Positions 8,919 through 17,918 are shown, numbered from the stretch's first letter. The stretch is 44,141 nucleotides of DNA from Candidatus Competibacteraceae bacterium (GCA_027492875.1 JAPUDV010000119.1:1-44141), one strand, 5' to 3'. The notes: generated by a model not told the origin, from the letters alone. Made by a program: numbers and translations.

Positions 8919-9695
8919 ATGAACGATCCCGATTCCACTACCGTCGCCCGCATCGTCGCGGAAATGCGCCAAGCCCGCCGGCTGCTGTTCATCACCGGCG
9001 CGGGCATCTCCGCCGATTCCGGCCTGCCGACCTACCGCGGCATCGGTGGGCTGTACAATAACGAACTGACCGAGGAAAGCTTTTCGATCGAAACCGCTCT
9101 GTCCGGCTCGATGCTCGAAGCCGCCCCGCACATTACCTGGAAGTACTTGCACCAGATCGAAAATTCCTGTCGTGACGCGCGCTTTAACGACGCGCACGCC
9201 ATCATCGCCGAGTTACAGGATCAATTCGAGGTCTGCGTGTTGACCCAGAACATCGACGGCTTCCATCGCGACGCCGGCAGCCGCAATCTCATCGAGATGC
9301 ACGGCGATGTCCACGACCTGTACTGCACCCGCTGCGACTACTCCGCCACGGTCGCCGACTACAGCCAACTGGACATTCCTCCGGCTTGCCCGCGCTGCCA
9401 CGCGCTGGTGCGGCCGCGGGTGGTGCTGTTCGGCGAAGTGCTGCCGTCGCACGCCATCCAGCATCTTTATCGGGAACTGGACCAGGGGTTCGATCTGGTG
9501 TTCAGCATCGGCACCACCAGCGTCTTTCCCTACATTGCCGGCCCCCTGGTGCAAGCCAGCCAAGCGGGTATCCCCACGGTGGAGATCAACCCCAGCGACA
9601 CCAACGTCACCCGCTTCGTGGACCACAAGCTGACTTCGGGCGCGGCGGCCAGCATGCGCGCCATCCAGCGGGCTTATCGGGGGCCAAACCCATAG
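8919..9695 (+). CDS. SIR2-family NAD-dependent protein deacylase
   Basis: A 258-residue sirtuin that removes acyl groups from lysines using NAD+. The Rossmann NAD-binding motif GAGISADSGLPTYRG spans 27-41. TQNIDGFH (109-116) and the catalytic H128 (EMHGDVHDLYC) are present. The zinc ribbon is complete, with C136, C139, C157 and C160 in two CxxC pairs. GTTSVFPY and VEINPSDT near 198-228 complete the NAD site. It is similar in size to bacterial CobB, but I do not see a clear Tyr/Arg pair of the desuccinylase type, so deacetylase activity is more likely. It is divergent from the GT4 gene, and its last 22 bases overlap the convergent gene at 9674-10777. Confidence 0.93.
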   Translation: MNDPDSTTVARIVAEMRQARRLLFITGAGISADSGLPTYRGIGGLYNNELTEESFSIETALSGSMLEAAPHITWKYLHQIENSCRDARFNDAHAIIAELQDQFEVCVLTQNIDGFHRDAGSRNLIEMHGDVHDLYCTRCDYSATVADYSQLDIPPACPRCHALVRPRVVLFGEVLPSHAIQHLYRELDQGFDLVFSIGTTSVFPYIAGPLVQASQAGIPTVEINPSDTNVTRFVDHKLTSGAAASMRAIQRAYRGPNP

Positions 9696-10777
9696 AGCGA
9701 CCGCTCCAGCCAGCCGGCGGCCTCGACCGCTCCGGTTGGCATCACTGGCGGTTTGGCAGGCTGTGCCAACAGCGCCCGCAAAGGTTCGGCCAAATCGCCG
9801 CTCGCCAGTCGCCGGCGGTCGATCTTGACCGCGTTGCCGCGCTCCGTCAGCCAGCGGCTCAACCATGGCTCTTCCGGCCAATCGTCGCGCCCGACGTAGA
9901 GCACTCGGGTACCGTTGCACGCCGCTTCGGTGAAGGCACCGTAGCCGGGCTTGGTGAACAGCACGTCGCAGGAGCGAATCAGATCCAGCATCGCGCAATC
10001 GGTCAGTTCCACCCAGCTCCGTACATCCGACCGCGCCACCTGGCCCCAGTCCGGTGGGATCAGCCAGCACACATCCGTCAGCGTCGGCCATGTTTCCAGC
10101 GGCGGACGCAGGTTCACGCCCCCCAGGCCCATCAATACCAGCGTCTCGCCGCCGCGCAAGCCGAGCCGGCGGTCGATTTCCGGTCGCCGGTTCCGACCCA
10201 AAGCGGCGATGGGACCGATCGGCCGGGCATTATTCAAATCCGGCATCGGCATGCTGGGCGCCGGCTGGAGAAACGCCACGGCGCTGTTGTAGGCCGCCAG
10301 CATCGGCGCGCGCAGCGCCGCCAAATCGGAAGCGTCGGCGCAGTAGCCCCGCAGGATATCCGCCCAGTTCAGCGAGCACAGCGCCAGCGCCGGAATTTCC
10401 AGGCGGGCCGCCGCCGCCAGACTCAGATAGGGAATATCGGCCAGCAGCAGATCCGGCGCCGCCCGCCGCAGCACGCACTCCTGCCAGTCCAGCCGAGCCT
10501 CCCACTCCCCATGGAAAGCCCGATAGGCGGCCAGGCTGTCCGCGACTTTCACGTCCAGCGCATCCACCATCACCATGCCGAAATCGGCCTCGCCGGCCAC
10601 GACCGCGAATTCGCCCGCGATCCGCCCGCGCAAAACCGGCTCCGGCAACATGCCCTGCACGGTCAAGCGCACCGCCGGACGGCGCTGACGAAGGGCGTTT
10701 AGCACCGGCGCGACTTGCGCCAAATGCCCAAAACCATGACCGGACAGGGCCACGTAAAGATGAGGAACTCGAGTCAT
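9674..10777 (-). CDS. GT28/MurG-like glycosyltransferase-fold protein
   Basis: A 367-residue protein of the glycosyltransferase GT-B type. The N-terminal glycine-rich loop SGHGFGHLAQ (about 12-21) and the C-terminal LFTKPGYGAFTEAACNGT resemble the MurG/GT28 nucleotide-sugar site and the N-terminal half of L-arabinokinase-like proteins. The start at 10777 is chosen over an upstream ATG at 10816 because GGAGG lies 9 bases before it and similarity begins right after. No transmembrane span is visible. The substrate is unknown. The 3' end overlaps that of the sirtuin gene by 22 bases on the opposite strand. The start faces a 218-base AT-rich intergenic region shared with the 105-residue orphan. 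Confidence 0.8.
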   Translation of the reverse strand: MTRVPHLYVALSGHGFGHLAQVAPVLNALRQRRPAVRLTVQGMLPEPVLRGRIAGEFAVVAGEADFGMVMVDALDVKVADSLAAYRAFHGEWEARLDWQECVLRRAAPDLLLADIPYLSLAAAARLEIPALALCSLNWADILRGYCADASDLAALRAPMLAAYNSAVAFLQPAPSMPMPDLNNARPIGPIAALGRNRRPEIDRRLGLRGGETLVLMGLGGVNLRPPLETWPTLTDVCWLIPPDWGQVARSDVRSWVELTDCAMLDLIRSCDVLFTKPGYGAFTEAACNGTRVLYVGRDDWPEEPWLSRWLTERGNAVKIDRRRLASGDLAEPLRALLAQPAKPPVMPTGAVEAAGWLERSLYGFGPR

Positions 10778-10843
10778 GCAACACGCCCTCCATGCTGGAG
10801 CGGTCGCCGCGACCACGCTCCGATGACAAACCGGCGACGGTGG

Positions 10844-10896
10844 AATTGCAATTTAGGTTGTCTGTCTCGAAAAAAACTTCTAGACTAAAATTGCAA
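10844..10896. promoter_or_regulatory. AT-rich control region with repeated AATTGCAA
   Basis: The 218 bases between the divergent starts at 10777 and 10996 are strikingly AT-rich for this genome. AATTGCAATT, a perfect palindrome, lies at 10844-10853 and AATTGCAA recurs at 10889-10896, 45 bases further on. TTGCAATT appears again at 11480-11487 before glgP. A TTGACG (10930-10935) could be the -35 for the orphan gene, with only a weak -10 (GATTTT at 10954). An operator role is speculation. Confidence 0.3.
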
Positions 10897-10995
10897 CAAG
10901 ATGTCTCATCAGGGCAAATTGTTGTTTTTTTGACGCAAATATTCATACAGAACGATTTTAGGCTGACCTCATTGCCAAGGCGCGAGGGCATGATT

Positions 10996-11313
10996 ATGGC
11001 GCAGACCCTGACTTTGCAAACGCTGGAAGCCGAAAACCAGTTATTCGCGGGCACCGGTGGTGTCAGCTCGGCCAACCAGCACTGCGGTTTCATCCCCGGT
11101 TTTCTGGATCAGGAAACCGGCGCGGTCTACTGCTCGTGCTGGGCCGACGGCTCGCCGGCGCCCTTCCACGCCCTGGATGGTTTGCCCGATCATCTGGTGC
11201 TAACCCGCAACCCCTGCGGCCACATCACCGCCATCAAATCCAGCGTCATTGCCGGCTTTATCCGTTTCGGGCATTTCTACACCCGCGAACAGGCCGCCCA
11301 CTGCCTCGAGTAG
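10996..11313 (+). CDS. Small unknown protein
   Basis: A 105-residue protein with no family I recognise. The start at 10996 is preferred over ATG 10990 because GAGGG (10984-10988) is then 7 bases upstream. The middle holds NQHCGFIPGFLDQETGAVYCSCWADG and later NPCGHITAIKSS, so four cysteines and two histidines occur in a pattern that could bind a metal or form disulfides. The C-terminus (FIRFGHFYTREQAAHCLE) looks helical. No signal peptide or membrane span is seen. Its codon use matches the neighbours, and an independent upstream AT-rich region supports it being real. The next gene is glycogen phosphorylase 334 bases downstream; a functional link is not shown. Confidence 0.65.
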   Translation: MAQTLTLQTLEAENQLFAGTGGVSSANQHCGFIPGFLDQETGAVYCSCWADGSPAPFHALDGLPDHLVLTRNPCGHITAIKSSVIAGFIRFGHFYTREQAAHCLE

Positions 11314-11647
11314 CGGCCCGCCCCGCCGGGTTCCGCCTCATCCCGGTTTCATCGAATGGTCTGCCCGGACGGCCGTCTGGTCCGCCCGCCGATGATGCCC
11401 GCAGCCTCCAGCATCTGCGGCAGCCCGCCGCCGGAAATCCCGTGTCCGCAGTTGTTCCCAATGCGGCATCGTCAATGCCTTGCAATTGGAAATCGCCCGA
11501 CTATCGTTCTATGGTGTTCAGAAAACGACTCACCACCAACCGCGAATTGCGGTTAAAAACCACCCAAGCATCTCCGACGCCATCCGGCCCGGCTCGACCC
11601 ACCGGGTGCTTCCGGTTCCACAAGCACATGCAACGGACTTTACCGCC
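11314..11647 (+). promoter_or_regulatory. 334-base leader region before glycogen phosphorylase
   Basis: No gene is supported here, although one frame is open into glgP from 11480. A sigma70-like pair, TTGCAA (11480-11485) and TATCGT (11502-11507) with a 16-base spacer, could drive glgP and would give a leader of about 135 bases. Only a weak purine run precedes the chosen glgP ATG. Confidence 0.3.
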
Positions 11648-14158
11648 ATGACGATCCAAACCGTAGAAAGAAGTACGCCAGCATCCTGGCTGACCGAACT
11701 GCCGCCCTTGGGCATGGATGCCAAAAGCCTCGCCGCCGACTTCCGGCGCTACTTCAGCCACACCCTGGGTCGCGACCGGCATACCAAGTACACCTACTAC
11801 ATGTACGAAGCCCTGGTGCTCGCCCTGCGCGACCGGCTGTGGGAGCGCTGGAAAAACACCCGCTATGCCTATGAGGCGGACGGTGGCGTGCGCCGGGCGT
11901 ATTACCTGTCCCTGGAATTTCTGATGGGCCGGGCCTTGGGCAACGCCATGCTCAATCTGGGCGTCGCCGAGCCCGTCAACAAGGCGCTGTACGACATGGG
12001 GCTGACCCTGGAGGAACTGGCCGAGTGCGAGAACGACGCCGGCCTGGGCAACGGCGGCTTGGGGCGACTGGCGGCCTGCTTCATGGACAGTTGCGCCACC
12101 TTGCGGCTACCGGTGGTCGGCTACGGCATGCGCTACGCCTACGGCATGTTCCGCCAGCGCATCGAAAACGGCTATCAGGTCGAGGAACCCGACCATTGGC
12201 TGCGCAGCGGCAACCTGTGGGATCTGGAGCGGCCCGAGTACACGCAGCGGATCAAGTTCGGCGGCCGCACCGAAGGCTTTATGAAAACCAGCGGCGAGAT
12301 GGGCTGGCGCTGGCTGGATACCCACGACGTGCTCGCCGTGCCCTACGACTTCCCGATCCCAGGCTACCGCAACGGCACGGTCAACACCCTGCGGCTGTGG
12401 TCCTCGGCCGCCACCGACGAATTCGATCTGGAAGACTTCAACGCCGGCAGCTATACCGACGCCGTGGGCGCCAAGAACATGGCGGAAAACATCACCATGG
12501 TGCTCTATCCCAACGACGCCACCGAGAGCGGCAAGGAGTTGCGGCTGCGCCAACAGTACTTCCTGGCCTCCGCCAGCCTACAGGACGTGCTCCGACAGTG
12601 GGTCCGGGTCAACGGCGAGGATTTCAGCCAATTCGCCGCGAAAAACTGCTTTCAGCTCAACGATACCCACCCCACCATCGCGGTGGCGGAATTGATGCGC
12701 CTGCTGATGGACGAGCACGATCATGGCTGGGACGAAGCCTGGGGCATCACTCACAAGGTCATGGCCTACACCAACCACACCCTGCTGCCCGAAGCACTGG
12801 AGCGCTGGCCGGTGCGGCTGTTCCGGCAACTGCTACCCCGGTTGCTGGACATCATTTATGAAATCAACGCCCGCTTCCTGGCCGAAGTCGCCAGCCGCTG
12901 GCCCGGCGACATCGAGCGCCAGGGCCGCATGTCGCTGATCGAGGAAGGCTACGAACAACAGGTTCGCATGGCGTATCTGGCCATCGTCGGCAGCATCTCG
13001 GTCAACGGCGTGGCCGCGCTGCATTCGGATCTGCTCAAGCAGGGGCTGTTCCGCGACTTCTACGAACTGTGGCCGGCAAAGTTCAACAACAAGACCAACG
13101 GGGTCACCCAGCGGCGCTGGATGGCCGGCTGCAATCCCGGCATGAGCGCGCTGATCACCGAAGTCATCGGCTCGGGCTGGATCACCGACCTGGACGAATT
13201 GCGCAAACTGGCGCCCTATGCCGACGACCCCAAATTCCGGGCGCGCTGGCGGGGGGTCAAGCAGGATAACAAGGTGCGGCTGGCCAGCCTGATCGAGGCC
13301 GACTGCGGCGTGGTCTTCAACACCAAGGCCATGTTCGACGTGCAGGTCAAGCGCATGCACGAGTACAAGCGTCAGTTGCTGAACCTGCTGCACGTCATCC
13401 ACCTGTACGACCGCCTCAAGCGCGGCGATACCGCCAACTGGACCCCCCGCTGCGTGCTGATCGGCGGCAAGGCGGCGCCCGGCTACTACATGGCCAAGCA
13501 GATCATCAAGCTGACCAACAACATCGCCAAGGTCATCAACAACGACCCCGAGATCGGCGACAAGCTGAAGCTGGCTTTCCTGCCCAATTATCGGGTCACC
13601 GCGATGGAGATCATCTGCCCCGGCACCGATCTGTCGGAGCAGATTTCCACCGCCGGCAAGGAGGCGTCGGGCACCGGCAACATGAAGTTCATGATGAACG
13701 GCGCCGTAACCATCGGCACCCTGGACGGCGCCAACATCGAAATCCGCGAGGAAGTCGGCGACGAGAACTTCTTCCTGTTCGGCCTGACGGCGCGGCAAGT
13801 GGAGGAACGGCGGCGGGACTACAACCCGGTCGCCATCATCAACGCCGATTCCGACATTGCCCGGATCATTCACCTGCTGGAAAGCGGCCATTTCAACCAG
13901 TTTGAAAAGGGCATTTTCGATCCGATCCTGCACTCGCTGACCAGCCCGCACGATCCGTGGCTGACCATCGCCGACCTGCGTGGCTTTATCGAGGCCCAGC
14001 AGCAGGCCACGCTGGCTTACCAGGATCAGGAGCAATGGGCGCGGATGAGCATTCTCAACACGGCGTCCAGCGGCAAGTTCTCCACCGACCGCACCATGCG
14101 GGAGTACAACGCCGAGATTTGGAAGCTGCAACCGCTGCCGGAAATGCCGATGGTGTAA
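11648..14158 (+). CDS. glgP: Glycogen/maltodextrin phosphorylase
   Basis: A GT35 phosphorylase of 836 residues that releases glucose 1-phosphate from the ends of alpha-1,4-glucans in the cytoplasm. The pyridoxal-phosphate lysine is K680 in EASGTGNMKFMMNGA. Other family motifs are YYLSLEFLMGRALGN near 81-95, NDAGLGNGGLGRLAACFMDS near 124-143, QLNDTHPTIAVAELMRLL near 337-354 and KRMHEYKRQLLN near 567-578. Length agrees with bacterial GlgP (about 815). The frame is open further upstream to 11480, but homology begins only after the ATG at 11648. The gene appears to be a single transcription unit ended by a strong hairpin. Its presence indicates glycogen or maltodextrin storage use. Confidence 0.96.
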   Translation: MTIQTVERSTPASWLTELPPLGMDAKSLAADFRRYFSHTLGRDRHTKYTYYMYEALVLALRDRLWERWKNTRYAYEADGGVRRAYYLSLEFLMGRALGNAMLNLGVAEPVNKALYDMGLTLEELAECENDAGLGNGGLGRLAACFMDSCATLRLPVVGYGMRYAYGMFRQRIENGYQVEEPDHWLRSGNLWDLERPEYTQRIKFGGRTEGFMKTSGEMGWRWLDTHDVLAVPYDFPIPGYRNGTVNTLRLWSSAATDEFDLEDFNAGSYTDAVGAKNMAENITMVLYPNDATESGKELRLRQQYFLASASLQDVLRQWVRVNGEDFSQFAAKNCFQLNDTHPTIAVAELMRLLMDEHDHGWDEAWGITHKVMAYTNHTLLPEALERWPVRLFRQLLPRLLDIIYEINARFLAEVASRWPGDIERQGRMSLIEEGYEQQVRMAYLAIVGSISVNGVAALHSDLLKQGLFRDFYELWPAKFNNKTNGVTQRRWMAGCNPGMSALITEVIGSGWITDLDELRKLAPYADDPKFRARWRGVKQDNKVRLASLIEADCGVVFNTKAMFDVQVKRMHEYKRQLLNLLHVIHLYDRLKRGDTANWTPRCVLIGGKAAPGYYMAKQIIKLTNNIAKVINNDPEIGDKLKLAFLPNYRVTAMEIICPGTDLSEQISTAGKEASGTGNMKFMMNGAVTIGTLDGANIEIREEVGDENFFLFGLTARQVEERRRDYNPVAIINADSDIARIIHLLESGHFNQFEKGIFDPILHSLTSPHDPWLTIADLRGFIEAQQQATLAYQDQEQWARMSILNTASSGKFSTDRTMREYNAEIWKLQPLPEMPMV

Positions 14159-14172
14159 AATCGCCGGCCTAC

Positions 14173-14200
14173 CCCCTCTCTTCCCGAGAGGGGCTTCTTT
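14173..14200 (+). terminator. Intrinsic terminator of glgP
   Basis: CCCCTCTC (14173-14180), a five-base loop, and GAGAGGGG (14186-14193) form a perfect 8-bp stem followed by CTTCTTT. It starts 15 bases after the glgP stop codon. Confidence 0.85.
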
Positions 14201-14251
14201 GTTGCGAGATTCCGCTTTTCCCCGCCTTTTGTCCCCTGTCCCCTGCTTCCT

Positions 14252-15064
14252 TCACGGCATCGGCGGCACGATCAACGCCGGATCGATCCTTGCCTCGCGC
14301 CAGTTCATCCGCCAGTCCAAATGCGGGCCGGTCACCCGGCCGCTTTTGCCCACGGTGGCGACCACATCGCCCTTGCGCACCGCTTGCCCGACCCGGACGT
14401 GGATTCGGTCCAGATGCATCAAGGTGGAACTCAGCCGATAACCGTGATCGATGATCAAGGTGGCGCCGCTGTAGTACAAATCCGGTTCGGCCAGCGTGAC
14501 GATCCCGTCGGCCGGGGCGCGCACCGGCGTGCCGACCGGCCTGGCAACATCGACACCGTAATGCGGCTGGCGGGGTTCGCCGTTAAGAATGCGCTGGCTG
14601 CCGTACACCCCGCTGATGCGGCCGGTGACCGGCCAGACAAACCCGCTGAGGAAATACGCGCGTGGAATCTCCTCCCGGCGGGCGGCCACCACCCGGGCGT
14701 TTTCCCGGCGGATGCGCTCCAGCACGGCGGGCGGCGGGGCTACCTTGCTCGGCGGCAAACCGTCGAGCCGCTGGATGTCGTACTGGCGCGATGAGATCGC
14801 CAGTGGCCGTTCGTCCCGGCTCCCGTCCGGGAACATCGCGCGTAATTGTGCGACCGGCGGCGCATCGCGATTGAATCCGAATACAAACACCCCTTCCGGC
14901 GTCACCGGCACTGCCTGCCCGTCCAGCTCCAGCCGGGTGCCCGGCGGAGCCTGACCGACGATCAAACCGCCCTGAGTCAATTGTCCCTGCCAGCGTAGCT
15001 CTCCAGCACCGGCCGCCCACAACGGCCACAGCAATAAGAGAAACCCCCATCCGAACCCGCGCAT
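14252..15064 (-). CDS. Secreted M23-family (LytM-type) peptidase-like protein
   Basis: A 270-residue periplasmic protein with a Sec signal (hydrophobic 5-20, cleavage probably near AAGAG). It has a beta-rich N-terminal region and a C-terminal M23/LytM domain at about 145-260. M23 enzymes cut peptide cross-links in peptidoglycan. Visible site residues are H168 and D172 (PHYGVDVA), H217 (LMHLDRI) and H248 (GPHLDWR). The usual final HxH is H248-L-D250, so one zinc ligand of classic LytM is an aspartate. The same GPHLDW form is, to my memory, shared by a subfamily of these proteins, so it may still be functional; alternatively it is a non-catalytic activator like EnvC. It converges with glgP. Confidence 0.88.
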   Translation of the reverse strand: MRGFGWGFLLLLWPLWAAGAGELRWQGQLTQGGLIVGQAPPGTRLELDGQAVPVTPEGVFVFGFNRDAPPVAQLRAMFPDGSRDERPLAISSRQYDIQRLDGLPPSKVAPPPAVLERIRRENARVVAARREEIPRAYFLSGFVWPVTGRISGVYGSQRILNGEPRQPHYGVDVARPVGTPVRAPADGIVTLAEPDLYYSGATLIIDHGYRLSSTLMHLDRIHVRVGQAVRKGDVVATVGKSGRVTGPHLDWRMNWREARIDPALIVPPMP

Positions 15065-15116
15065 CGATCACCTCCGATCTTGTTCGCCCCACCCGGCAGA
15101 TCCGCCGGGCACGCGC

Positions 15117-15122
15117 TATAGT
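15117..15122 (+). promoter_or_regulatory. Candidate -10 element for gor
   Basis: TATAGT lies about 105 bases before the gor ATG in the divergent spacer between the M23 gene and gor. No good -35 is found 16-18 bases upstream (best CCGGCA), so confidence is low. Confidence 0.2.
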
Positions 15123-15226
15123 AACGGCTATTGCGCGCGGGAGGCCGCTGCTGGTCTGGCCGCCTCTCCCGACGCCCGAATGAATGTTCCCCCATCAGCC
15201 ATCATGACTCAGCACCCGGAGGATGC

Positions 15227-16576
15227 ATGACCCAGCATTACGACCTGATCGTCATCGGCGGCGGCAGCGGCGGCCTATCGGTGGCGGAACGGGCGGCCCG
15301 CCACGGCGCTCGCTGCGCCCTGATCGAAGCCGACCGGCTCGGCGGCACCTGCGTCAATGTCGGCTGCGTGCCCAAGAAAATCATGTGGTACGCCGCCCAT
15401 CTGGCCCATGCGCTCGACGATGCGCCCGGCTACGGCTTCCGGCTGGATTATTTCGACTTCGACTGGAAAAAGCTCAAGAGTGGCCGCGACGCTTTGGTGC
15501 GCGACATCAACGAAGGGTACCTGGGCTATCTGGCCGAAGCGGGGGTCGAGCTGATTCGGGGGTTCGGCCGCTTCGTCGACGCCCGCACCCTGACGGTGGG
15601 CAACGAGCGCTACAGCGCCGACCATCTGGTCATCGCCACCGGTGGCCGGCCGCGGGTTCCCCAGGTACCGGGCGCTCAGTTCGGCATCACCTCCGACGGC
15701 TTTTTCGAACTGAACGCCTGCCCGCGACGGGTGGCCATCGCCGGCAGTGGTTACATCGCGGTGGAGCTGGCCGGAATGCTGCACGCGCTGGGCGCCGAGG
15801 TGACGCTGCTGGTGCGCAAGGATCAGGTACTCCGGTCGTTCGACGCCATGCTGCGCGAGCAATTGATGGAGCGACTGCGCGAGGACGGCATCAACGTGCT
15901 GACGCGCACCCAGGTCAGCGCGGTGGCACGCTTGGCCAAAGGCACGCTCAGCCTACATTGCGCCGGGCGGGAAAACTCCCTGGAAGTGGATACGATGTTG
16001 TGGGCCATCGGTCGCGATCCCAATACCGACACGCTCGATCTGGCGACGGCGGGAGTGACGGCGAACCCGAACGGTACTATCCCGACCGATCCCTATCAGA
16101 ACACCAACGTCGCCGGCATTTATGCTATCGGCGATGTGACTGAACACTTCCACCTGACTCCGGTGGCGATTGCCGCCGGCCGCCGGCTGGCCGACCGGCT
16201 GTTCGGCCAGCAGCCGGAGCGACGCCTGTCTTACGAAAATATACCCAGCGTGGTGTTCAGCCATCCGCCGATCGGCACGGTCGGGCTGACCGAGGAGGAA
16301 GCGCGACGGGAACACGGCGCGGCGGTGCGGGTCTACCAGACCCGCTTCCGACCGATGTACCACGCCTTTACCCACCGCCAGCCACCGACCGTCATGAAGC
16401 TGGTGTGCGTCGGGCCGAAGGAAAAGATCGTCGGTTGCCACCTCATCGGCGAGAGCGCCGACGAGATGCTGCAAGGCTTCGCGGTCGCTATCCGCATGGG
16501 CGCGACCAAGCACGATTTCGACGATACCGTCGCCATCCATCCGACCAGCGCCGAAGAACTGGTGACGATGCGCTGA
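15227..16576 (+). CDS. gor: Glutathione-disulfide reductase
   Basis: A 449-residue FAD-dependent disulfide oxidoreductase, the same length as E. coli Gor (450). It regenerates glutathione with NADPH in the cytoplasm. The FAD motif GGGSGG is at 11-16. The redox cysteines are C42 and C47 in [13 protein letters not shown], the form typical of glutathione reductase. A second Rossmann motif ([12 protein letters not shown]) binds NADPH, and the C-terminal HPTSAEE supplies the active-site His-Glu pair of the other subunit. ATG 15227 is chosen because GGAGG ends 4 bases upstream and the protein then begins at the usual place, although the frame is open to 15131. The gamma carbonic anhydrase gene follows after 51 bases. 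Confidence 0.95.
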   Translation: MTQHYDLIVIGGGSGGLSVAERAARHGARCALIEADRLGGTCVNVGCVPKKIMWYAAHLAHALDDAPGYGFRLDYFDFDWKKLKSGRDALVRDINEGYLGYLAEAGVELIRGFGRFVDARTLTVGNERYSADHLVIATGGRPRVPQVPGAQFGITSDGFFELNACPRRVAIAGSGYIAVELAGMLHALGAEVTLLVRKDQVLRSFDAMLREQLMERLREDGINVLTRTQVSAVARLAKGTLSLHCAGRENSLEVDTMLWAIGRDPNTDTLDLATAGVTANPNGTIPTDPYQNTNVAGIYAIGDVTEHFHLTPVAIAAGRRLADRLFGQQPERRLSYENIPSVVFSHPPIGTVGLTEEEARREHGAAVRVYQTRFRPMYHAFTHRQPPTVMKLVCVGPKEKIVGCHLIGESADEMLQGFAVAIRMGATKHDFDDTVAIHPTSAEELVTMR

Positions 16577-16627
16577 AGGCGGAAGGGTAAAACAATAAAA
16601 CTCTCCACTTGCATGAGAACCGGTCCC

Positions 16628-17263
16628 ATGTCAATCCGTTCTTTTGAGCAGCACACCCCGCACATTCATTCCACCGTCTACGTTGACGATACCGCCCTGG
16701 TCATCGGCGATGTCGAAATCGGGGAAGACAGCTCGGTCTGGCCGATGAGCGTGATCCGCGGCGACATCCAGCGCATCCGCATCGGCGCGCGCACCAGCAT
16801 TCAGGACGGCGCCGTCATTCACGTCACCCACGACAGCCGCTTTTGTCCGGGCGGTCAGCCGACCCTGATCGGCAACGATGTCACGGTCGGCCACAAGGTC
16901 ATCCTGCACGCCTGCACCATCGAGGATTACTGCCTGATCGGCATGGGCTCGATCGTCATGGACAAGGCGGTGGTGCGGTCGCGGGTGACCATCGGCGCCG
17001 GCAGCGTGGTGCCGCCCGGCAAGGTGCTGGAAAGCGGTTTTCTCTACGTCGGCAGCCCGGTCAAGCAGGTCCGGCCGCTCAACGAGCGCGAGTTGGAGTT
17101 TCTCGAATACTCGGCCCAGAACTACCGGCGCTTGCGGGAGCGACACCTGCAAATGACCGGCGCGCTCATCCTTACCGGCGACGCTGCCGCGCCTAGCTCC
17201 GAACCGCCGCCGCCAGCGCCCAGATCCCGAAAGCGGCGATCAGCACCCCCGAAACGCGGTTGA
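16628..17263 (+). CDS. Gamma carbonic anhydrase family protein with extended C-terminus
   Basis: A left-handed beta-helix trimer of the YrdA/PaaY/CaiE type, 211 residues. The hexapeptide repeats run from about 15 to 145. The metal-binding histidines are H65 (AVIHVTH), H89 and H94 (VGHKVILHACT), as in gamma carbonic anhydrases; activity in this branch is often unproven. ATG 16628 is preferred to ATG 16613 because GAGAA lies about 8 bases upstream and the family start (MSIRSF) is restored. The last 35 or so residues are a Pro/Ser/Arg tail absent from E. coli YrdA (184 residues). Its final 71 bases overlap the 3' end of the opposite-strand LysE gene, so the tail may be read-through. Confidence 0.9.
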   Translation: MSIRSFEQHTPHIHSTVYVDDTALVIGDVEIGEDSSVWPMSVIRGDIQRIRIGARTSIQDGAVIHVTHDSRFCPGGQPTLIGNDVTVGHKVILHACTIEDYCLIGMGSIVMDKAVVRSRVTIGAGSVVPPGKVLESGFLYVGSPVKQVRPLNERELEFLEYSAQNYRRLRERHLQMTGALILTGDAAAPSSEPPPPAPRSRKRRSAPPKRG

Positions 17264-17813
17264 TCCCGCCCAGCGCCGCCGGGGTCAGCCGCCCGCGCAG
17301 CAGCCCGACACCCCCGGCCAGCAACAGCCACCACAACAGCGAGCCGGCAAACACCCCGAGCACCAGCATCCCGGCCGCCGCAAAATCCCGTCCCTCGGCA
17401 GCCAGGCCCAGCCCGGCGAAAATCGCCAGAAACGCCAGTACGGTGACCGGGTTGGCTAGCGTCAGCGCCAGGGTGGACAGGTAATCGCCCAATAATCCGG
17501 CTCGGCTGGGGCGGGCGGGCGCCTGCTCGCCGGCCGGCGGAGTCCGCCAGGTTCGCCAGCTCAGGTACAGCAGAAACACGCCGCCGACCGCTTGCAATTC
17601 TACCCGCCAGGCCAGCAGCAGACGCGCCAGCGACGCCAGCCCGAAACCGGCGATGCAACCGTAAACCGCATCGGCGCTGGCCGCGCCCAAGCCAGAGAGC
17701 ACGCCCGACCAACGGCCGCGCGTCAGCGTGCGCTGCACGCACAACAACCCAATCGGCCCCACTGGCGCGGCGATGGCGAATCCGATCAACATCCCCTTGA
17801 ACCAGAACAGCAT
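17193..17813 (-). CDS. LysE/RhtB-family exporter
   Basis: A 206-residue inner-membrane protein with about six hydrophobic segments, belonging to the LysE/RhtB amino-acid efflux superfamily. The N-terminal signature FAIAAPVGPIGLLCVQRTLTRG (about 10-31) is diagnostic. Cysteine, threonine, homoserine or other amino acids are possible substrates and none can be chosen here. The start at 17813 is supported by GGAGAG about 6 bases upstream; the open frame to 17915 is not hydrophobic. It ends inside the C-terminal tail of the convergent gamma carbonic anhydrase gene, and its start is divergent from lemA. Confidence 0.9.
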   Translation of the reverse strand: MLFWFKGMLIGFAIAAPVGPIGLLCVQRTLTRGRWSGVLSGLGAASADAVYGCIAGFGLASLARLLLAWRVELQAVGGVFLLYLSWRTWRTPPAGEQAPARPSRAGLLGDYLSTLALTLANPVTVLAFLAIFAGLGLAAEGRDFAAAGMLVLGVFAGSLLWWLLLAGGVGLLRGRLTPAALGGINRVSGVLIAAFGIWALAAAVRS

Positions 17814-17868
17814 GCTTTCTCTCCACGGACCCAAAGCCGGCTTTCCCGCATCGTCAGTCAGCCTGACA

Positions 17869-17874
17869 TATAAT
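17869..17874 (+). promoter_or_regulatory. lemA: Consensus -10 element for lemA
   Basis: A perfect TATAAT lies 44 bases before the lemA ATG. No good -35 is found (best CCCGCA at 17845-17850), but TG occurs 3 bases further upstream of the hexamer than in an extended -10. Transcription would start near 17881. Confidence 0.4.
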
Positions 17875-17918
17875 TCTGGCAACCATTCACTCGAGTAACC
17901 ATCCACTATCCGCACGAC

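Noticed and set aside
12833..14131. A 432-residue minus-strand frame inside glgP
   Set aside because: It is antisense to a full-length phosphorylase with an intact PLP site.
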